Shown piece after piece: positions 1 through 12,199 of a DNA stretch of 64,000 nucleotides. Origin of the DNA: Tenrec ecaudatus (lineage: Eukaryota > Chordata > Mammalia > Afrosoricida > Tenrecidae); contig NC_134535.1 of assembly GCF_050624435.1 (NCBI RefSeq), positions 122,995,731 to 123,059,730 on the forward strand, written 5' to 3'. The notes below the pieces were generated by a model. The model searched no databases and was not told the DNA's origin. It was given only the letters and a program-made list of their open reading frames with translations. How positions within the stretch are numbered: the first letter of the stretch is position 1; each line of letters begins with the position of its first letter. A program made the translations under genes and the position numbers.

Positions 1-750
1 GATAAGAATGAACAGATTTGCTTCTCCTTATAAAGACACTTTGCCTTTGATATTAAAATTATACTGGTACTTACACATTTTTCATTTAATAATAAAAATA
101 TACAAAGCATAAATAAACCATAGTTTATATCCTTACAGTATTCTGGAGTAATGAGACTCTGTCCTCCACTTATTTTACTAGTACCAGGCATAAGTATGGA
201 AGTTATATAAAATAAATATTGTTTTGTAGTTATAATCTGAAAGGACAGTAATATAGAACCAGATTACATTCACATAATAATAATTATTATTATTATAATT
301 CACTGGATAATAATCTATTATCCAGCAGCTTTTATCAGGAGATAAAAATCAGTTGTTAGAAAACCAGAAGAAAAAAGAATCAAGATAATGAAATGATGTT
401 TAGAAAGATGTTTACAAATGAGCAGAAGAAGGGGAAAAGAGTCACAAAAATGTAGTATTTATCAAATGAATGAAAACTTTCAGGGTGTTAATGAATATCA
501 CATTTATTGCATTTATTTAATAACTTTTAGAAGAAAATGGACTACATTACACCCTTTACTATTATTCTTCTGATGTATGATCATCACTGAGATGATTTTT
601 ATTTAAAAGTATTCTCAACAGAAAGATCAATGTGATCTAAGTATGTAGAAATAAACCCTGTTTTCCTGGAAATTTTGTATGATGATGCATCAGAATCTGG
701 ATTCATTCGTGATGTGTCTAATAAAATCAATGAAACAACAGAGGAAGTGG
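1..750. other. Left-edge intron 2 of the CLEC12B-like gene, no exon seen
   Basis: AT-rich sequence. It contains an ATT/AAT run at about 278-297 and a perfect 10-bp stem, 303-312 against 316-325, with a 3-base loop. No lectin exon, SINE or L1 piece is recognised. Confidence 0.5.
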
Positions 751-758
751 AAGCTTAC

Positions 759-857
759 ACATTAACCCCAGGGTTCCCAGTCCAGCCAGAACGATGAGGT
801 GAAGCACAAGCGAAACACAAGCGACCTGGCACCATACTCGTGAGGGGGCTTTCTGTC
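759..857 (-). CDS. CLEC12B: CLEC12B-like exon 2: transmembrane segment
   Basis: 99 bases, phase 1 at both ends. The acceptor has a pyrimidine tract ending ttatag; the donor is gtaagc at 758. It encodes residues 31-63, GQKAPSRVWCQVACV then SLVLHLIVLAGLGTLGLM. The ending GTLG matches CLEC12A exon 2. Cys40, Cys44 and His50 in or next to the membrane span are unusual. Confidence 0.72.
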
Positions 858-1145
858 CTATAAGAGAACAGGAAAAAGAATAAATAGCATGAAGCAACAC
901 CTTCATTCCAAGCTCCTCTTCCCAATCTGCTGTCCTGCAGAGTATGAAATATTGGAATTTTTAAAATTTATTTTAAAATTTATTTTAAAATGCTTAACAT
1001 GTCAAGTCAAATAGTCCTCATTGTAGTCAGCCAACTTGAATACGATTCTATCATCATACCCAGCAGTAAACACACAATTTATGTACGTGTGCTTTTCTAA
1101 CAAGTTATGAATATTGTTATGGTTACTTTCTTTTTTATATTTAAT

Positions 1146-1176
<31 letters not shown>

Positions 1177-2745
1177 CCAGCCTATCTTCCTAATCCTGTT
1201 CTCATTGGTTCACTATTCCAAGTTAGGCTTTTCATCTACAGGTAACTGGTGTTGACCGCCTGCTAGAAATCCTTCTTTCTCAAATGGGTGGTGAAATGAA
1301 TTCCTTTATGTGAAATTTTGCCTTGGTTCTTTGGAAAAAGAGCTTGAGGGATCGTTCCACTAAATTCCATCAGGTTATCGTTGCCCTAGTTTCTACCCCA
1401 TAGGGTAGGTTGTACCCAGCTTGGTGTTTCCTAAGAAACCATAAACAACTTCATATTTTGTCTGGAAGTGGCCTGAAGCCTGTCCTGTGATTGGTATACT
1501 TCTTAGAGGGAATGGTCAATGCACCATGCAAATGAAATAACTATGGACTATGCAAATTGGGTGACTATCCTATTATGCAAATGACATCTGTGTCCTCCCA
1601 AGAAGGCATGGCCAGTTTGTGGCCCACTTTGGTGAGAATGTCCATGCCTTGAAATTGACAAGGGGTGGTGCATCTGAGGAAGCAGGCTTCAAAAAGTGCT
1701 TAGAATAATTTTGTTCCCTTTTAATTTAATTTTCCATAAACTATTTGAAGACCCCTTATACATATTCAGGCAGTTTCACACCTTTTTCAGACATCAGGAA
1801 GCAGGAAGCAGAAGAAGCTGAAAGATACAGAAGAATGATGGTAAAAAGCAAAAAGCAGAGAGGGTAAAGGACTACTGAAAAAGCACAGTAACATCAAGGC
1901 TGTAATACTGCAGAGCACAGGAGCCTGAAGGAGCCCAGGGAAGAGCTGTTGACCACAGGCCGTGGGGCTGAGACGAGAGGAGGGAACCTAGAGAAGTGTC
2001 TTATGAGAGGGGTCAGAAGAGGCCTGCACATCTGACAGCAGTGGCCAGAGCTGCTGCTCCTTGAAGAAAGGAGATGTGGTCTGCGTGTTTCCTCATCCCA
2101 AGTAATATCCTGTTCTTAAGTAAACCATTTAACTACAGTGATGATCTATGGGGCGTGTGTGGCCCCAAACTGGAAAGTAGAAAGTGTGAGAAAGGTGATA
2201 TGATAGGTGGACTTTGTGTCAACTTGGCTGGCCTAGAATTCTCGGGAATTTGGCAGTTGCGGTGTCCCCCTAACAATGTAATAAACGTCAAGATGGGATC
2301 TTCTGTAAGCATGCAAGCCGTGGTGGAAGGTTATGGGTTATACCCCATTAACCGAGTCACAGCCCTAACACTGTACCAAGGAAAGGAAGCTGTTCCAAGG
2401 GCGGGAGGTACTCCACCTTAAGCAGCAGTCTCCGTCCTGTTGTGCTGGTCTGAATCTTACATCTGACTCACCTCCCCATCATATTTCTAGCCTGTCCTGA
2501 AGCTCGCCGTACTAGCTCCTCTAGAGCCTGCTATAGTGCCTGACACCTTTGGATTCATTTGACTCTGCCTCCACCAGCCAGTGGTCTGTGTGCCTCTTGG
2601 TTTACCACTCTCAACAGCTACAAAAGCCTCCAACTTAATATTTGACCCATAGACTTGAACCAGATTGGACTTAACTGATTCTGTAACTGTGTGAGCCACT
2701 TGCTGGATGTAAAATTCCTTCTTTCTCTCTCTCTCTCTTTATGTA

Positions 2746-2806
<61 letters not shown>

Positions 2807-5800
2807 GTCTATCATCTCACTATTCTTGTTTCTTTAGAGGGCTCAGGTTCTAACAGATGCCTTATGTCAGAATTGGCAAAAAAAGTTGGCAAATAGAGGT
2901 GTACCTGACCTCTATTTCAAGGAAATTACCTTTGTGCTGACAATGTTTCTTACTATCCTACAAGAAGTAAGAGAAGTTCTAACACTGCTGTTACTTATGC
3001 CATTTTACAGTACATTTCTAGAAGTCATTTCCTTGACATTTGCATATTTATCACCAGAAGGTTGCATATACTCTTCTTTGATACATATTTATTTATGCAA
3101 ATCCTAATTCTACTATTTGAGGTGTTACCTTTCTCTATTACTTAACTCAGCTTTAGAGGTCTTTTTACTGCACATATAAATTCTTTTTGTCACCTATAAT
3201 ATTTTTTACTTAAAATTTCTCATAATCTGGTAGTAATATATTCTTACTGTACTATTATCTCTTTCACATTCCTTCAATCTCAAACTTTTTTATTTAACAT
3301 GGTTTATCAGAAATTCATAAAAATAAATTCCAGGGATTTTGTTTGTAAATAATACAATTAACATTATTAACTTTCAGTTTATCTATCCTTAAGGGTAGAG
3401 TACATTATATGTGCTGATATGTGTATTATGTATTTGTATTGTGTATATTATGTATTTCATATAGATAGTATTTACATGTATATTACATAGAAAATGATTG
3501 GTGATAGAGTAAGTAGAAATTTATAATAAAAGTGCTAAATCAATTATTCAGTGGAAAGTCTACCAATACTCGGGAGCAAAACATGAAACATTCACAATAA
3601 AATCTAGAATATCTACTCGTAGAGAGAGGAAAGTGGTTGTTATGAAATAGTATTATATTATTATAGTTCAAAAGCGTGGATGATCACAGCAGTGGATAAT
3701 CCTCATGTCTTCTTTCCTAACATAGTCAAATTTTTTGTGTTTAAGGAATAGTAAAATGTATAAGAATACATACAAATGTATTCAAATTCTTAAGAGAAAA
3801 TGCAAATAAATATTAACTGGATCAAACTAGATAAAAATAAAATAATAATAAATGAAACAAAATAGTAGTTAACATTAGATAAATTAATGCAATAACATAC
3901 ATCAATTAGTATGCTGTGGTATTCACGGTAAGGAGACCAGCTGGTGTGGTGCATGATGCATTGCGCTAACTCCCAAGATCAGTAGTTCAAAACTACCAGC
4001 TACTCCTCTGGCGAATGATGAGGCTTTCTACTCCAGGGAAGATTAACAAACGTTACAAATCCACCTACGTCATTCTACTCTGTGGTTTAGGGTCTGTATG
4101 ACTAGAAATTGACTTGATGATTGCGAATTTGGTGTTTTGATTTTGGTATTCATTATTGCTCATCATAAATATTCTGCTCCTTCTCACACCGATTCAATGG
4201 CAGTAGTTCATTTAATCTTTGAAATTAGTTATAGTTACATGACAATGCAGAATTTTTTTAAATTATGGGGGTCAACTAGGGAAGTTCACAAATTACCACA
4301 AGTCAGGATCAGAAAGCATTAACAACAACAAGTCATCAGTCCATATCACTTCTCCTCAGCCAGCAGCCAGCTCTCTCTAGTCCTGTTTCTTGGCCACGTG
4401 GCCCCCTGTACTCTGCCTTCATGGGCCAGGAAGTCAGCCTACTGCTCTGCCTCACAGTCTCAAAGTCTCAGTACAGTTCCTCTACTATGTCTCATGGTCT
4501 GCTTGCCTCAGCCTTTGGTGCCTCGGGCTTCGGCCTCCTCCACTTTAGTCAGAGATCTTGAATATGTTCTGTTGGGTGGCTCTTCTTCCTTGATGGTCCC
4601 AGGATTCTCTTGATGTGCCAGATATTTTAGTTAAAGGAATGGCAGCCATTTCTAACCAATATTCTTGCCAATAGAGGGATTTCCAAGTGCTACTCATTCT
4701 ATCAAATAGCTCTTGGAAAGATGTATCAAAATGGATTGCTTGTAGTGACTAAGTTGAGTAGAAGCCTCCAGTCAACGTTTATGTAAACAAAAAATGTTTC
4801 TTTAGTCTATTGAGATTTTGGAGATTATTTGTGATTGCCTCATAATCTACTCTGATGTGAATATTTGGACCAATTTTTTAAATTTATAGATTTTTTTTAA
4901 TTTCAGAAAAAGTTAAATACACACAGAGTGTATTGTGTGGAAAATGTCCCTTACAACTCAGAATTCTATCTTGAAGTCTTTTGTTAATAAAAATTAGGAT
5001 ACATGTGCAGACTTGTTCATCAATATTCATAGCACCTTTATTTATACTAGTGCCCCAACTGGGAGGCTGCTGAAGAGTTTGTCAGCTGGTGCATTGATAA
5101 CATAGTGGGGTTTGTTCCTGCAATGGAACAGCATTCAACAATGAAATGTATACCAATGGGCTTCCAAAAGTTGAAAGTAATGACATTTTCCCATGAATTT
5201 ATTGAAACCCTCTCATATATCCCCCAGGCACCATGAAGTGTATATTTAAAGTGGATGTGCTCATTTGTATCTAAATTCATTCATTGCTGACTTGAAAGTA
5301 GAATTCCATGCTAACTCATGTAGTATGAGATGCTAAAATGATAAATAATGTAAGGAAATAAGTTCATGAGGTCTAACATCCGAAACAAAAGAAAATTCCA
5401 GTAAGGGGATCAAAACTCTCATTATAAATAAAGTGATTAAAGGCTATGACTACAGTAACTAAGGGATATTTTGGTTTTTCTCCTAACCTCTCAAAAATTT
5501 ATTACCTTGTTTTTTTAAAATCTCCAATATTCGTGTCTCGGGTTTTCACGCAACATTCTCCTATATTTTCTCCACAACCTAATGGTTCTATTCATCCAAA
5601 GAGGTCTTACCTCTCACACCAATGCTTTCTGACTCCTCAGTACTGCTCTCAGTTCTTTTTGTTGCAATTTCAGTTCCACCGTTTGGTTCCAACTCTTGTC
5701 TTTTTTGATTATCTTTTCAAGGATTAAAAACAAAATACAAACCAGATAAAGTGTCTATAGACACATATTTTTTTCCTAGTCTGCTTTTTAAACGCTAATT

Positions 5801-7145
5801 CTCCAGGGAGCCACATAGTTTCTTAGTTTGGTTCCGATTCTGATAAATTTCTTTTTTCAGTCAAATACTTTTTTTTTAATAATGGCATCCAAACTACCTA
5901 CTGATAGGTATACAAAGTGATAAATTCTGAAAGGAAGAAAAACAGACTTGGAGGTATATGACAGAGCATTTACTGTATGCACCATTTCATAAACACCCTA
6001 TATGAGCTGTCTTTGATATTACTGGCCTAGGATGTGATCGTTTTATCTGAATGCTTATAAATATGAGGCTTTATATTCATATAAATTAAATCTCATCATA
6101 TTAAAGATGAGACTTACTTAGTAAATCAAGTGCGTAAAGTAGTTTCAGCTAAAGTTCTATCTGAAAAAAATATAATCAAAGATTTGTTCATATACTGTTT
6201 TCTCTTCATCTGAAATTATGAATTGTATAAGTACATAGAAGGTACAATTTTATATTAAGGTGATAATTACTTAATAAATTAAAAATAAATGTTAAAATAT
6301 CAAAATAATGAAAATTAATAAAAAGTAGGTGCAACACCAACAATATTCTCAGGGAAAGTGCAAGGAATCATGTATTCACCTCAGTAAGTTAACAGTAAAT
6401 ATAATCTTAATTTTTCAAAAAATGTCTTCCTATTGGTTCATGGTTATTCCCTAGTAGCATAGGAGTTAAAATTTATGAAACAAAAAGAAATTATATTAGA
6501 TAGAGATAAGAAACCTTTGATCTTATTCCATTTCAGAAAGAAATATATCTATCACATATCAGTTAGTAGAATCCAATAGTCTTGCAAGAGTCATAAACTA
6601 TATCTATTTTATAATTTTATGGAGGAAATTCCTGTGTCATTACACTCATGTTCTTAATGTCATCAGTTCTTCCAGTAGCCTGTATTTGAAACCATGCAGA
6701 AATTTCTAAACCATAGGGGAAACAATATACCAAATGGACACCTAATATCTGCATTTCTAGAAGACAAGATCACAATCTTGCTAAACATACGTTGAGTATC
6801 TTGCAAACAAATAGCTTAGGTATAGCTATCTTCCGGAACATTGGCTTCACAAAGACATAGAAGAAAGAGTGAATGGGTGGTTTGTGAGTTACAGCGACCC
6901 CAGTCGCAACTCTTTCAGAGATTGCTAGTCTGCTAATTCCTAGGACTGCTGGTGAACACAGACCAACAGCACTGGAAAATTGAAATCTGAGTCTCACACC
7001 TGCTAACGTAGTTCTTTCCTCTGGACTGTACCGATCCTGCACAGAGCAGCTTACCTGTTCTCCGTAGGCTGTAGCTCTCCTGGCAGGTTTCTGTCTTAGA
7101 ATCATTTGGAAATTTGATGGTAGCATAAGTTACTTCTTCAGGCAT
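759..7145 (-). CDS. CLEC12B: CLEC12B-like receptor gene, first two coding exons (gene runs off the left edge)
   Basis: Exons at 7055-7145 and 759-857 (minus strand) splice in phase 1 and encode 63 residues: ITIM tail MPEEVTYATIKFP..., then GQKAPSRVW and a hydrophobic segment ending in LAGLGTLGLM. Exon lengths (91 and 99) and phases equal those of CLEC12A in this window. CLEC12B is an inhibitory type II receptor that recruits SHP phosphatases through VTYATL. The stalk and lectin-like domain exons should lie beyond base 1; I found none in 1-750. The name rests on VTYAT, the APS-x-x-W start of exon 2 and gene order. A lineage-specific CLEC12 duplicate is the alternative. Both exons are open with good splice sites. 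Confidence 0.7.
1146..1171. repeat. (CT)n microsatellite
   Basis: About 13 perfect CT units in intron 1 of the CLEC12B-like gene. Confidence 0.95.
1526..1582 (+). promoter_or_regulatory. Three ATGCAAAT octamers in phase
   Basis: Perfect ATGCAAAT at 1526-1533, 1550-1557 and 1575-1582, all on the plus strand at 24-25-base spacing. This is the POU/Oct binding octamer. The flanks (about 1370-1760) resemble LTR U3 sequence, so the cluster may be repeat-derived. It lies in intron 1 of the CLEC12B-like gene; a role is inference only. Confidence 0.4.
2195..2735 (+). mobile_element. MaLR/MLT1-type LTR, degraded
   Basis: Begins near GTGTCAACTTGGCTGG, a typical MLT1 start. It ends in a GTGTGAGCCACTTGC region followed by CT-rich and TATC-rich sequence, as in MLT1 3' ends. 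The open frame at 2074-2421 lies inside it and is not a gene. Confidence 0.55.
2748..2814. repeat. (TCTA)n microsatellite
   Basis: About 15 TCTA/ATCT units with one TCTG variant near the end, grown at the 3' edge of the LTR. Confidence 0.95.
2815..3925. other. Intronic sequence, nothing recognised
   Basis: AT-rich, with no exon or classifiable repeat seen. The short open frame at 2886-3107 shows no family match. Confidence 0.4.
3933..4130 (+). mobile_element. AfroSINE
   Basis: Shows the order expected of the family: tRNA-like head, AGTAGTTCAAAACTACCAG (B-box region), GATGAGGCTTTCTACTCC, and a tail ending near TTGACTTGATG. Diverged. Confidence 0.8.
5000..5222 (+). mobile_element. L1 3' fragment followed by a mariner-like MITE
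   Basis: 5000-5150 reads like the old mammalian L1 segment around ATTCATAGCACC...TTTATACTAGTGCCCCAAC. 5155-5222 has the paired ends CTTCCAAAAGTT and TTTATTGAAACCC seen in the palindromic elements at 25245, 40660 and 54095. Confidence 0.45.
5300..7050. other. Intron 1 of the CLEC12B-like gene, 3' of exon 1
   Basis: AT-rich. Open frames at 5446-5727 and 6770-7126 have no recognisable product; the latter overlaps exon 1 out of frame. Confidence 0.4.
7055..7145 (-). CDS. CLEC12B: CLEC12B-like exon 1: start codon and ITIM tail
   Basis: Residues 1-30 plus one base. ATG at 7145-7143 with G at -3. The ITIM is V-T-Y-A-T-I around Tyr7. The end is SYSLRRT, then donor gtaagc at 7054. The length of 91 bases is the same as CLEC12A exon 1. 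The longer open frames that overlap here on the same strand read through the donor and are not genes. Confidence 0.75.
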
Positions 7146-8145
7146 CACCGGGCAGCTAGAACACAATTCAAATACTGCGTTGCTGTATAGATCTCAGTGG
7201 GCCTCACGGAAGCGGTGAATGTGGGGATGATATATGCTCTTGAGGGATAAGTTGCCTGAGCTATCTTTCTGAAAAACACCAAACAGCAAAAAAATAGTGT
7301 CAAAAAGGAGAACTGTTTTAGTGAGAACTTCAAGACGACATTATTCTGAAGTTTCCACACCTCTCTTACCTCTAACTTCCTCCATTAAAGAACTCTAACT
7401 TGAAGAAACACTGGTAGGGATAGAATGATGTTTTAATTATAGACGCTCTTTTCTTAATTTGGGGGCAAATCAGCCGCTCCAGAGATGAAACTAACCTGAG
7501 TAACTTGGAGTAACCTGCTGAGAAAACATTGCTAATCGACATGTGTCTATTGAGAATAGGGTTAAAGTCACATGCTTTGTTTAATCCACTCCTAATTCCT
7601 AGAAAACTCCAGCTGAGGTTATTCACACATAGATTCTGTTTCTTCCCTTTCCATTCCTTCCCACGCTTGTGCATTGAAAGTAGCCCTAAGAAATTAACAG
7701 CAGACATTTTTAGGTAGAATATTAATAAAGCAATTAAAAAGTAAACAAAAATAGTACCAACTGAAAGAGGGGGGAAAAAGTAAGGCTGCTATGAAGTACA
7801 CGAAGAGGAGATTGTCCTCATAGAGAAAAGCTAGGTAGTAACAAAAACAACCCCCAAAAGGTGACATCTTTTGTCAAAGCTTAACATTTTTAAGAAAATT
7901 ATTTCTTTGGGTTTATGTATCACCACATTATTTTTACCTTACTGAATTGAGTGACTTGACTTCTGGGAGTCAGAGAGTGTGTATGTATCTGTATCAACCC
8001 ATTTTGAAATTTAGGAGTTGAAACTCAGAAAGACCCAGTGCCTAGAGTTAAGCACACATGTTATTTAGAGTAGGCCAACTGTATCTCAACTATCTAGCAT
8101 TATGAAAGTGCATATTAGATGCGTAATGACCATTCTTAAATAAAT
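7146..8145. other. 5' flank of the CLEC12B-like gene
   Basis: Expected to hold the 5' UTR and promoter on the minus strand. No TATA box or CpG island is evident. Open frames at 7145-7360 and 7372-7707 are unassigned. Confidence 0.35.
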
Positions 8146-8149
8146 CTTA

Positions 8150-8346
8150 AAACTTACTGCCATAGAGTCAGTTCTGACTCATAATGCACCTATAGAAGAG
8201 AGTACATCTGCCCCTGGGTTTCCAAGACCATAATTCTTCACAGAAAGAGAGAACTTGACCCCTCCCAAGGAGTGGCTGAGTGTTCCAAACTGCTGACCTG
8301 TGGTTTACAGCCCAATGCTTAACCCACTATTGCCACCAGGCTCCTC
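8150..8346 (-). mobile_element. AfroSINE
   Basis: Reverse-complement order: TGCCATAGAGTCAGTTCTGACTC at the left, CCAAACTGCTGACCTG in the middle, TTGCCACCAGGCTCC at the right. Confidence 0.85.
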
Positions 8347-8349
8347 ATT

Positions 8350-9250
8350 GTTTCATAGACAGGTGAAAAACCTATTCAGTCTTGTTCAGGGAGAAGCAAC
8401 TGTTAAAATACAGTTATTAATACGATGACTATTACTGGTTTCCAGGAAAGATTGGTCATTGTAGAGTCAGCTGACCAAATAAATTCCTACAGAACCGAAC
8501 TCTAAGAAGCAAATGTAAGGAAGTCAGAGCTGTGAGCATTAGCACCAGGGAAAGGATACTAATCATGTCCCACCACGTTTGGAACATATTTTAAAGGCAG
8601 AGTGTACAACGCAGTAAGCAAGTTGTGACTCACTGTGAACAGGCACAAACCCGGGGACAGAGGGGGGCCCGTACTGTGATGGAGGGTTTGGAGGCTACGG
8701 AGGTACAGCAGGAAACAAGTGGGTCACAGGTGTTTTAGGCCTTTCTCTGCTATTCAGTGCAGGATATTATATGTTTGGGGAGGTCTCTGGGCATCCTGTA
8801 CTCATTTCTTCATATGTAAGTGGATTGTACTAACACTTCTAAATGATAAATGTTGAAAATCTTTTAAGATCCTTAAATGAGCTTTGCTTTAGCCCAGTAA
8901 GCTCATTCTTGGGATTCACCACCAAGGTGGATACAGATCAACAGACTAGAACATTCATCACATGGTTATTTGTAATAGTGAGGATATAGCAAAACATTTT
9001 CAAATGAAAAAATAATCTTTTTTACGTATCCAAGTGATGAAATATTAATGAAGTTTTCAAATGGTTCTGAATACATAGGAGAAATCTAATTTTGGGGCTA
9101 ACTTAAAATTAATAGTAGGCTAAAATACACCTAATGATATTTTCCTAATTTTGTAATATTAAACCTGTAAAGTGACAGTATTTGTATGCATTCATTTACA
9201 TATTAATGGTTTACTGTAGTTATTCTGGGTGCTGGGATTATTGGCAATAT
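8350..9250. other. Intergenic, partly old L1-like
   Basis: 8920-9010 weakly resembles the L1 3' region seen at 12200. The rest is unassigned. A short GGFGGYGG-like reading near 8680 is isolated and not taken as a gene. Confidence 0.3.
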
Positions 9251-9254
9251 TAGG

Positions 9255-9600
9255 TGATTTTCTAACATATGCTGTGTGTTGTACTGTGGGGGCTTATACG
9301 TTGCTGCGATTCTGGAAGGTACACCACCAGTATTTCCAATACCAGCAGAGTAACCCATGGTGGGCAGGTTTCAGGGGAACTCTGGAGTAAGACTAGGAAG
9401 AAAGGTCTAGTGATGGACTTCCATAAAGTAGCTTATGAAACCCTATTAAATAACCACGGGTTGTTTTCTGATACACCGCTTGAACCCCTTATATTGTAAG
9501 GCACTCAGAATACACTGTAGCCATATTAGACGCCGGCATACCAGTGACCATCGATACAGCACAAGAATAGCATCCTCTTATGTTGTACATTGATGGTGAT
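9255..9600 (+). mobile_element. RTE (BovB-like) LINE, 5' region fragment
   Basis: Matches the 5' part of the Afrotherian RTE as I know it: GCTGTGTGTTGTACTGTGG, then AGTAACCCATGGTGGGCAGG. The open frame 9269-9499 is inside it. Confidence 0.6.
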
Positions 9601-9867
9601 GGGTCAGAGTTGAGTAAATGACACCTGAAAACCATATAAACAATATGATGTTTTCACTTGTGATGTTCTGAAATCATACATAAAATACGTATTTTTCCAT
9701 ACATACATCTACCAAAGATGAAATTAATTCCATTTACAATGTTTTTTTATTTTATAATAACACGTTTTTATAGTAACCTGTTAGAGATCTTAAATTTAGG
9801 TTAGGGATATAATGGAGAATTGAGTGTTAGCTTTCTGGTGGTTTGATGATTCTTTACTATTCTCCAC

Positions 9868-10040
9868 TCTTAAAACTGCAAACCAAATGCATTGCCTTGG
9901 AGTTGTTGCTGACCCCTAGCCAGCCTGTAACAGGGGAGAACTGCCCCCTGTGCGTTTCTGAAACTGTCACTCATCCTGGGGGTAGAACAACCCCATCTTT
10001 CTTCTGAGGAGTGGCTGGTGGTTGGGAACTACAGATCTTA
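9868..10040 (-). mobile_element. AfroSINE, diverged
   Basis: Contains GAACTGCCCCCTGTG, then TTTCTGAAACTGT and AGTGGCTGGTGGTTGGGAAC in reverse order of the family. Confidence 0.65.
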
Positions 10041-10164
10041 TGGTTTTCAGCAGATCATCAGAGAATGGGGGCATATTAAAAACCGATGACCAACACAACT
10101 CTTTGTAGTTAACTTGGACCAACAATAATTCACTCAGGATTAGCTGGTCTGATTACCTGTTACT

Positions 10165-11830
10165 TGATCCTGTTGTTGTTGTTGTTGTTCAGTGTCATGG
10201 ATTCGGTTCCAATCCATAACGAACTTATGTAACAATGCTGCCCAGAAGCCCACCACCCTCACAACTGCTCGTGTGTTTCAACCCATTGTTGCAGCCACTG
10301 TGTCAGTTCAGCTCCCTGCAGGTCTTCCTCTTTTTCACTGCCCCTTTATTTTACTAAGCATGCTTTCTTTCTCCAGGGACTGGTCTCTCCTGACAAGTTG
10401 ATAGTATGTGAGATGAAGTCTTGCCATCCTTGCTTTAAGGAGAATTTTGACTGTATTTCTTCCAAGGCAGATTAATTTTTCCTTGTTGCAGTCCCGGGTG
10501 CTTTCAATATTATTAGTCAGAATCACAATTCAAACGCATCAATTCTTCTTCGGTCTTTCTATTAAATTCCCAACTTTTACATACATATGAGGCAATTGAA
10601 AATATCATTGCTTGGGCCAGGAACACCTTGGCCCTCAAAGTAACCTCCTTGCTTTTCAACACTTTAGAGAAGTCTTGTGTAGCAGGTTTACCCAATGCAA
10701 ATGATCTCATGACTGTTGCTTCCATAATCATGGATTATGTACCCAAGCAAGATGAACTCCCAGACAACATCAGTCTTTTCTCTGTTTATCATGATGTAAC
10801 CTACTGATCTAGTTGTAAGGACTTTGATTTCTTTTATATATTGAGTTTTAATTCATACTGAAAGCTACAATAATCCTTGATCTTCATCAACAAGTTATTC
10901 ACATCCTCATCAATTTTATCAAGCAAGGTTGTGTCATCTGCATATCACAGGATATTAATAAGCCTTTCTCCAATCCTGATGCTACATTCTACATGTAACC
11001 CAATGCCTCTGATTATTTGCTGAGCATACAGATTGAACAAGTGTGATAAGAGGTAACACATCCCTTTCCTGATTTTAAACCATGCAGTAATCTCTTGTTC
11101 TGTTCATACAACTGCCTCTTGATCCGTGTACAATTTGTACACGAGCACAATGCAGTGTTCTGGAGTTCCCATTCTTCTCAATGTTACTCATTGTCTCCTA
11201 TGATCCACACAGGCCAAGGCCTTGGCCTAGTCAATACAACATAAGCAAATACCTTTATGCCATTCTCCACTTTCAGGCAAGATCCATCTGACATGAATAA
11301 TGATATCCCTTGTCCCACATCCTCTTCTCAATGTGGCCAGATCCTCTGGCAGTTGCCTGTCAATGGACTGTTGCATCTGTTGTAAGACCTTCAGCAACAT
11401 TTTACTTACATGTGATATCCTGGTATTGTTCTGTATGCTGAGCATTCTTCGGGGTCTCCTCTACTTTGAAAGGCATAAATATGGATCTCTTCCAGTGACT
11501 TGACCAAGTAGCTGTCAGCTTGGCAAACCATTTCATGTGGCATCCCTTCAGTTACTTGAGCCTTTCCTTTCAGTGCCACTTGAACTTTTTTCTTCAGTCC
11601 CGTTGGTTCTTGCTCATCTGCTGCCTCTGGAAATGGTGCAGTGTTGACTAGTCCTTTTTGGCAGAGTGACTCTGCATATTCCTTTTTAAATCCTTCTTTT
11701 GATTCTTCCTGTATCATTCAATGTTTTTCTCACAGAATCATTCAGAATTGCAACTCAAGGCTTGAATTTTTTCTTGCATTCTTTCAGTTTAAGATATGCT
11801 GAGCGAGGTTATCCTAGATACAAGAAATTT
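10165..11830 (-). mobile_element. RTE (BovB-like) LINE, about 1.6 kb of the 3' half
   Basis: Starts with a GTT repeat (the complement of the AAC tail) and runs back through the 3' end, the ORF C-terminal region and the reverse transcriptase. On the minus strand it reads LAQAMIFSIASYVCKSW (10600-10660) and CGTRDIIIHVRWILPES (about 11250-11330). Many stops and frameshifts; inactive. Confidence 0.85.
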
Positions 11831-11834
11831 ACAT

Positions 11835-12190
11835 TTGATTGATTTGAGTGGATTATGAAAAACAAAGAATTTGTGAACAATTGGGGTCATCTTTACATCT
11901 AGAAATATTATTAAAAATTTAGGTTAGCCATTAGAAATATTAACAATAAACCAAGCAGAGGTCACCAGAATAAAACGATGCAGGAAAGCATGTAACTTTG
12001 GAAACATTTTTTGTCCTAAAGTTTTAGAGTGTCAAAACCCACATCATTGCTGCTAGCACACCTCCCACTTCCTCAGCTAAATTGATCATAAATGAAGGAG
12101 GAAGGCAAAAGCCATGGCAGCTTCACTTAGGAAAGCTAAGATGGCATGCATCAGGACCAGTAGACCTGACCACGATAAAGAGTTTCTGAG
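11835..12190. other. Intergenic, nothing recognised
   Basis: No exon, SINE or LINE signature seen. Confidence 0.4.
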
Positions 12191-12199
12191 GAAAGAAAG

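Noticed and set aside
2741..2815. TCTA array considered as a CRISPR or satellite
   Set aside because: A simple tetranucleotide microsatellite without spacers.
8640..8760. GGFGGYGG-like reading, suggesting an hnRNP retrocopy
   Set aside because: Only about eight residues; no extended match on either side.
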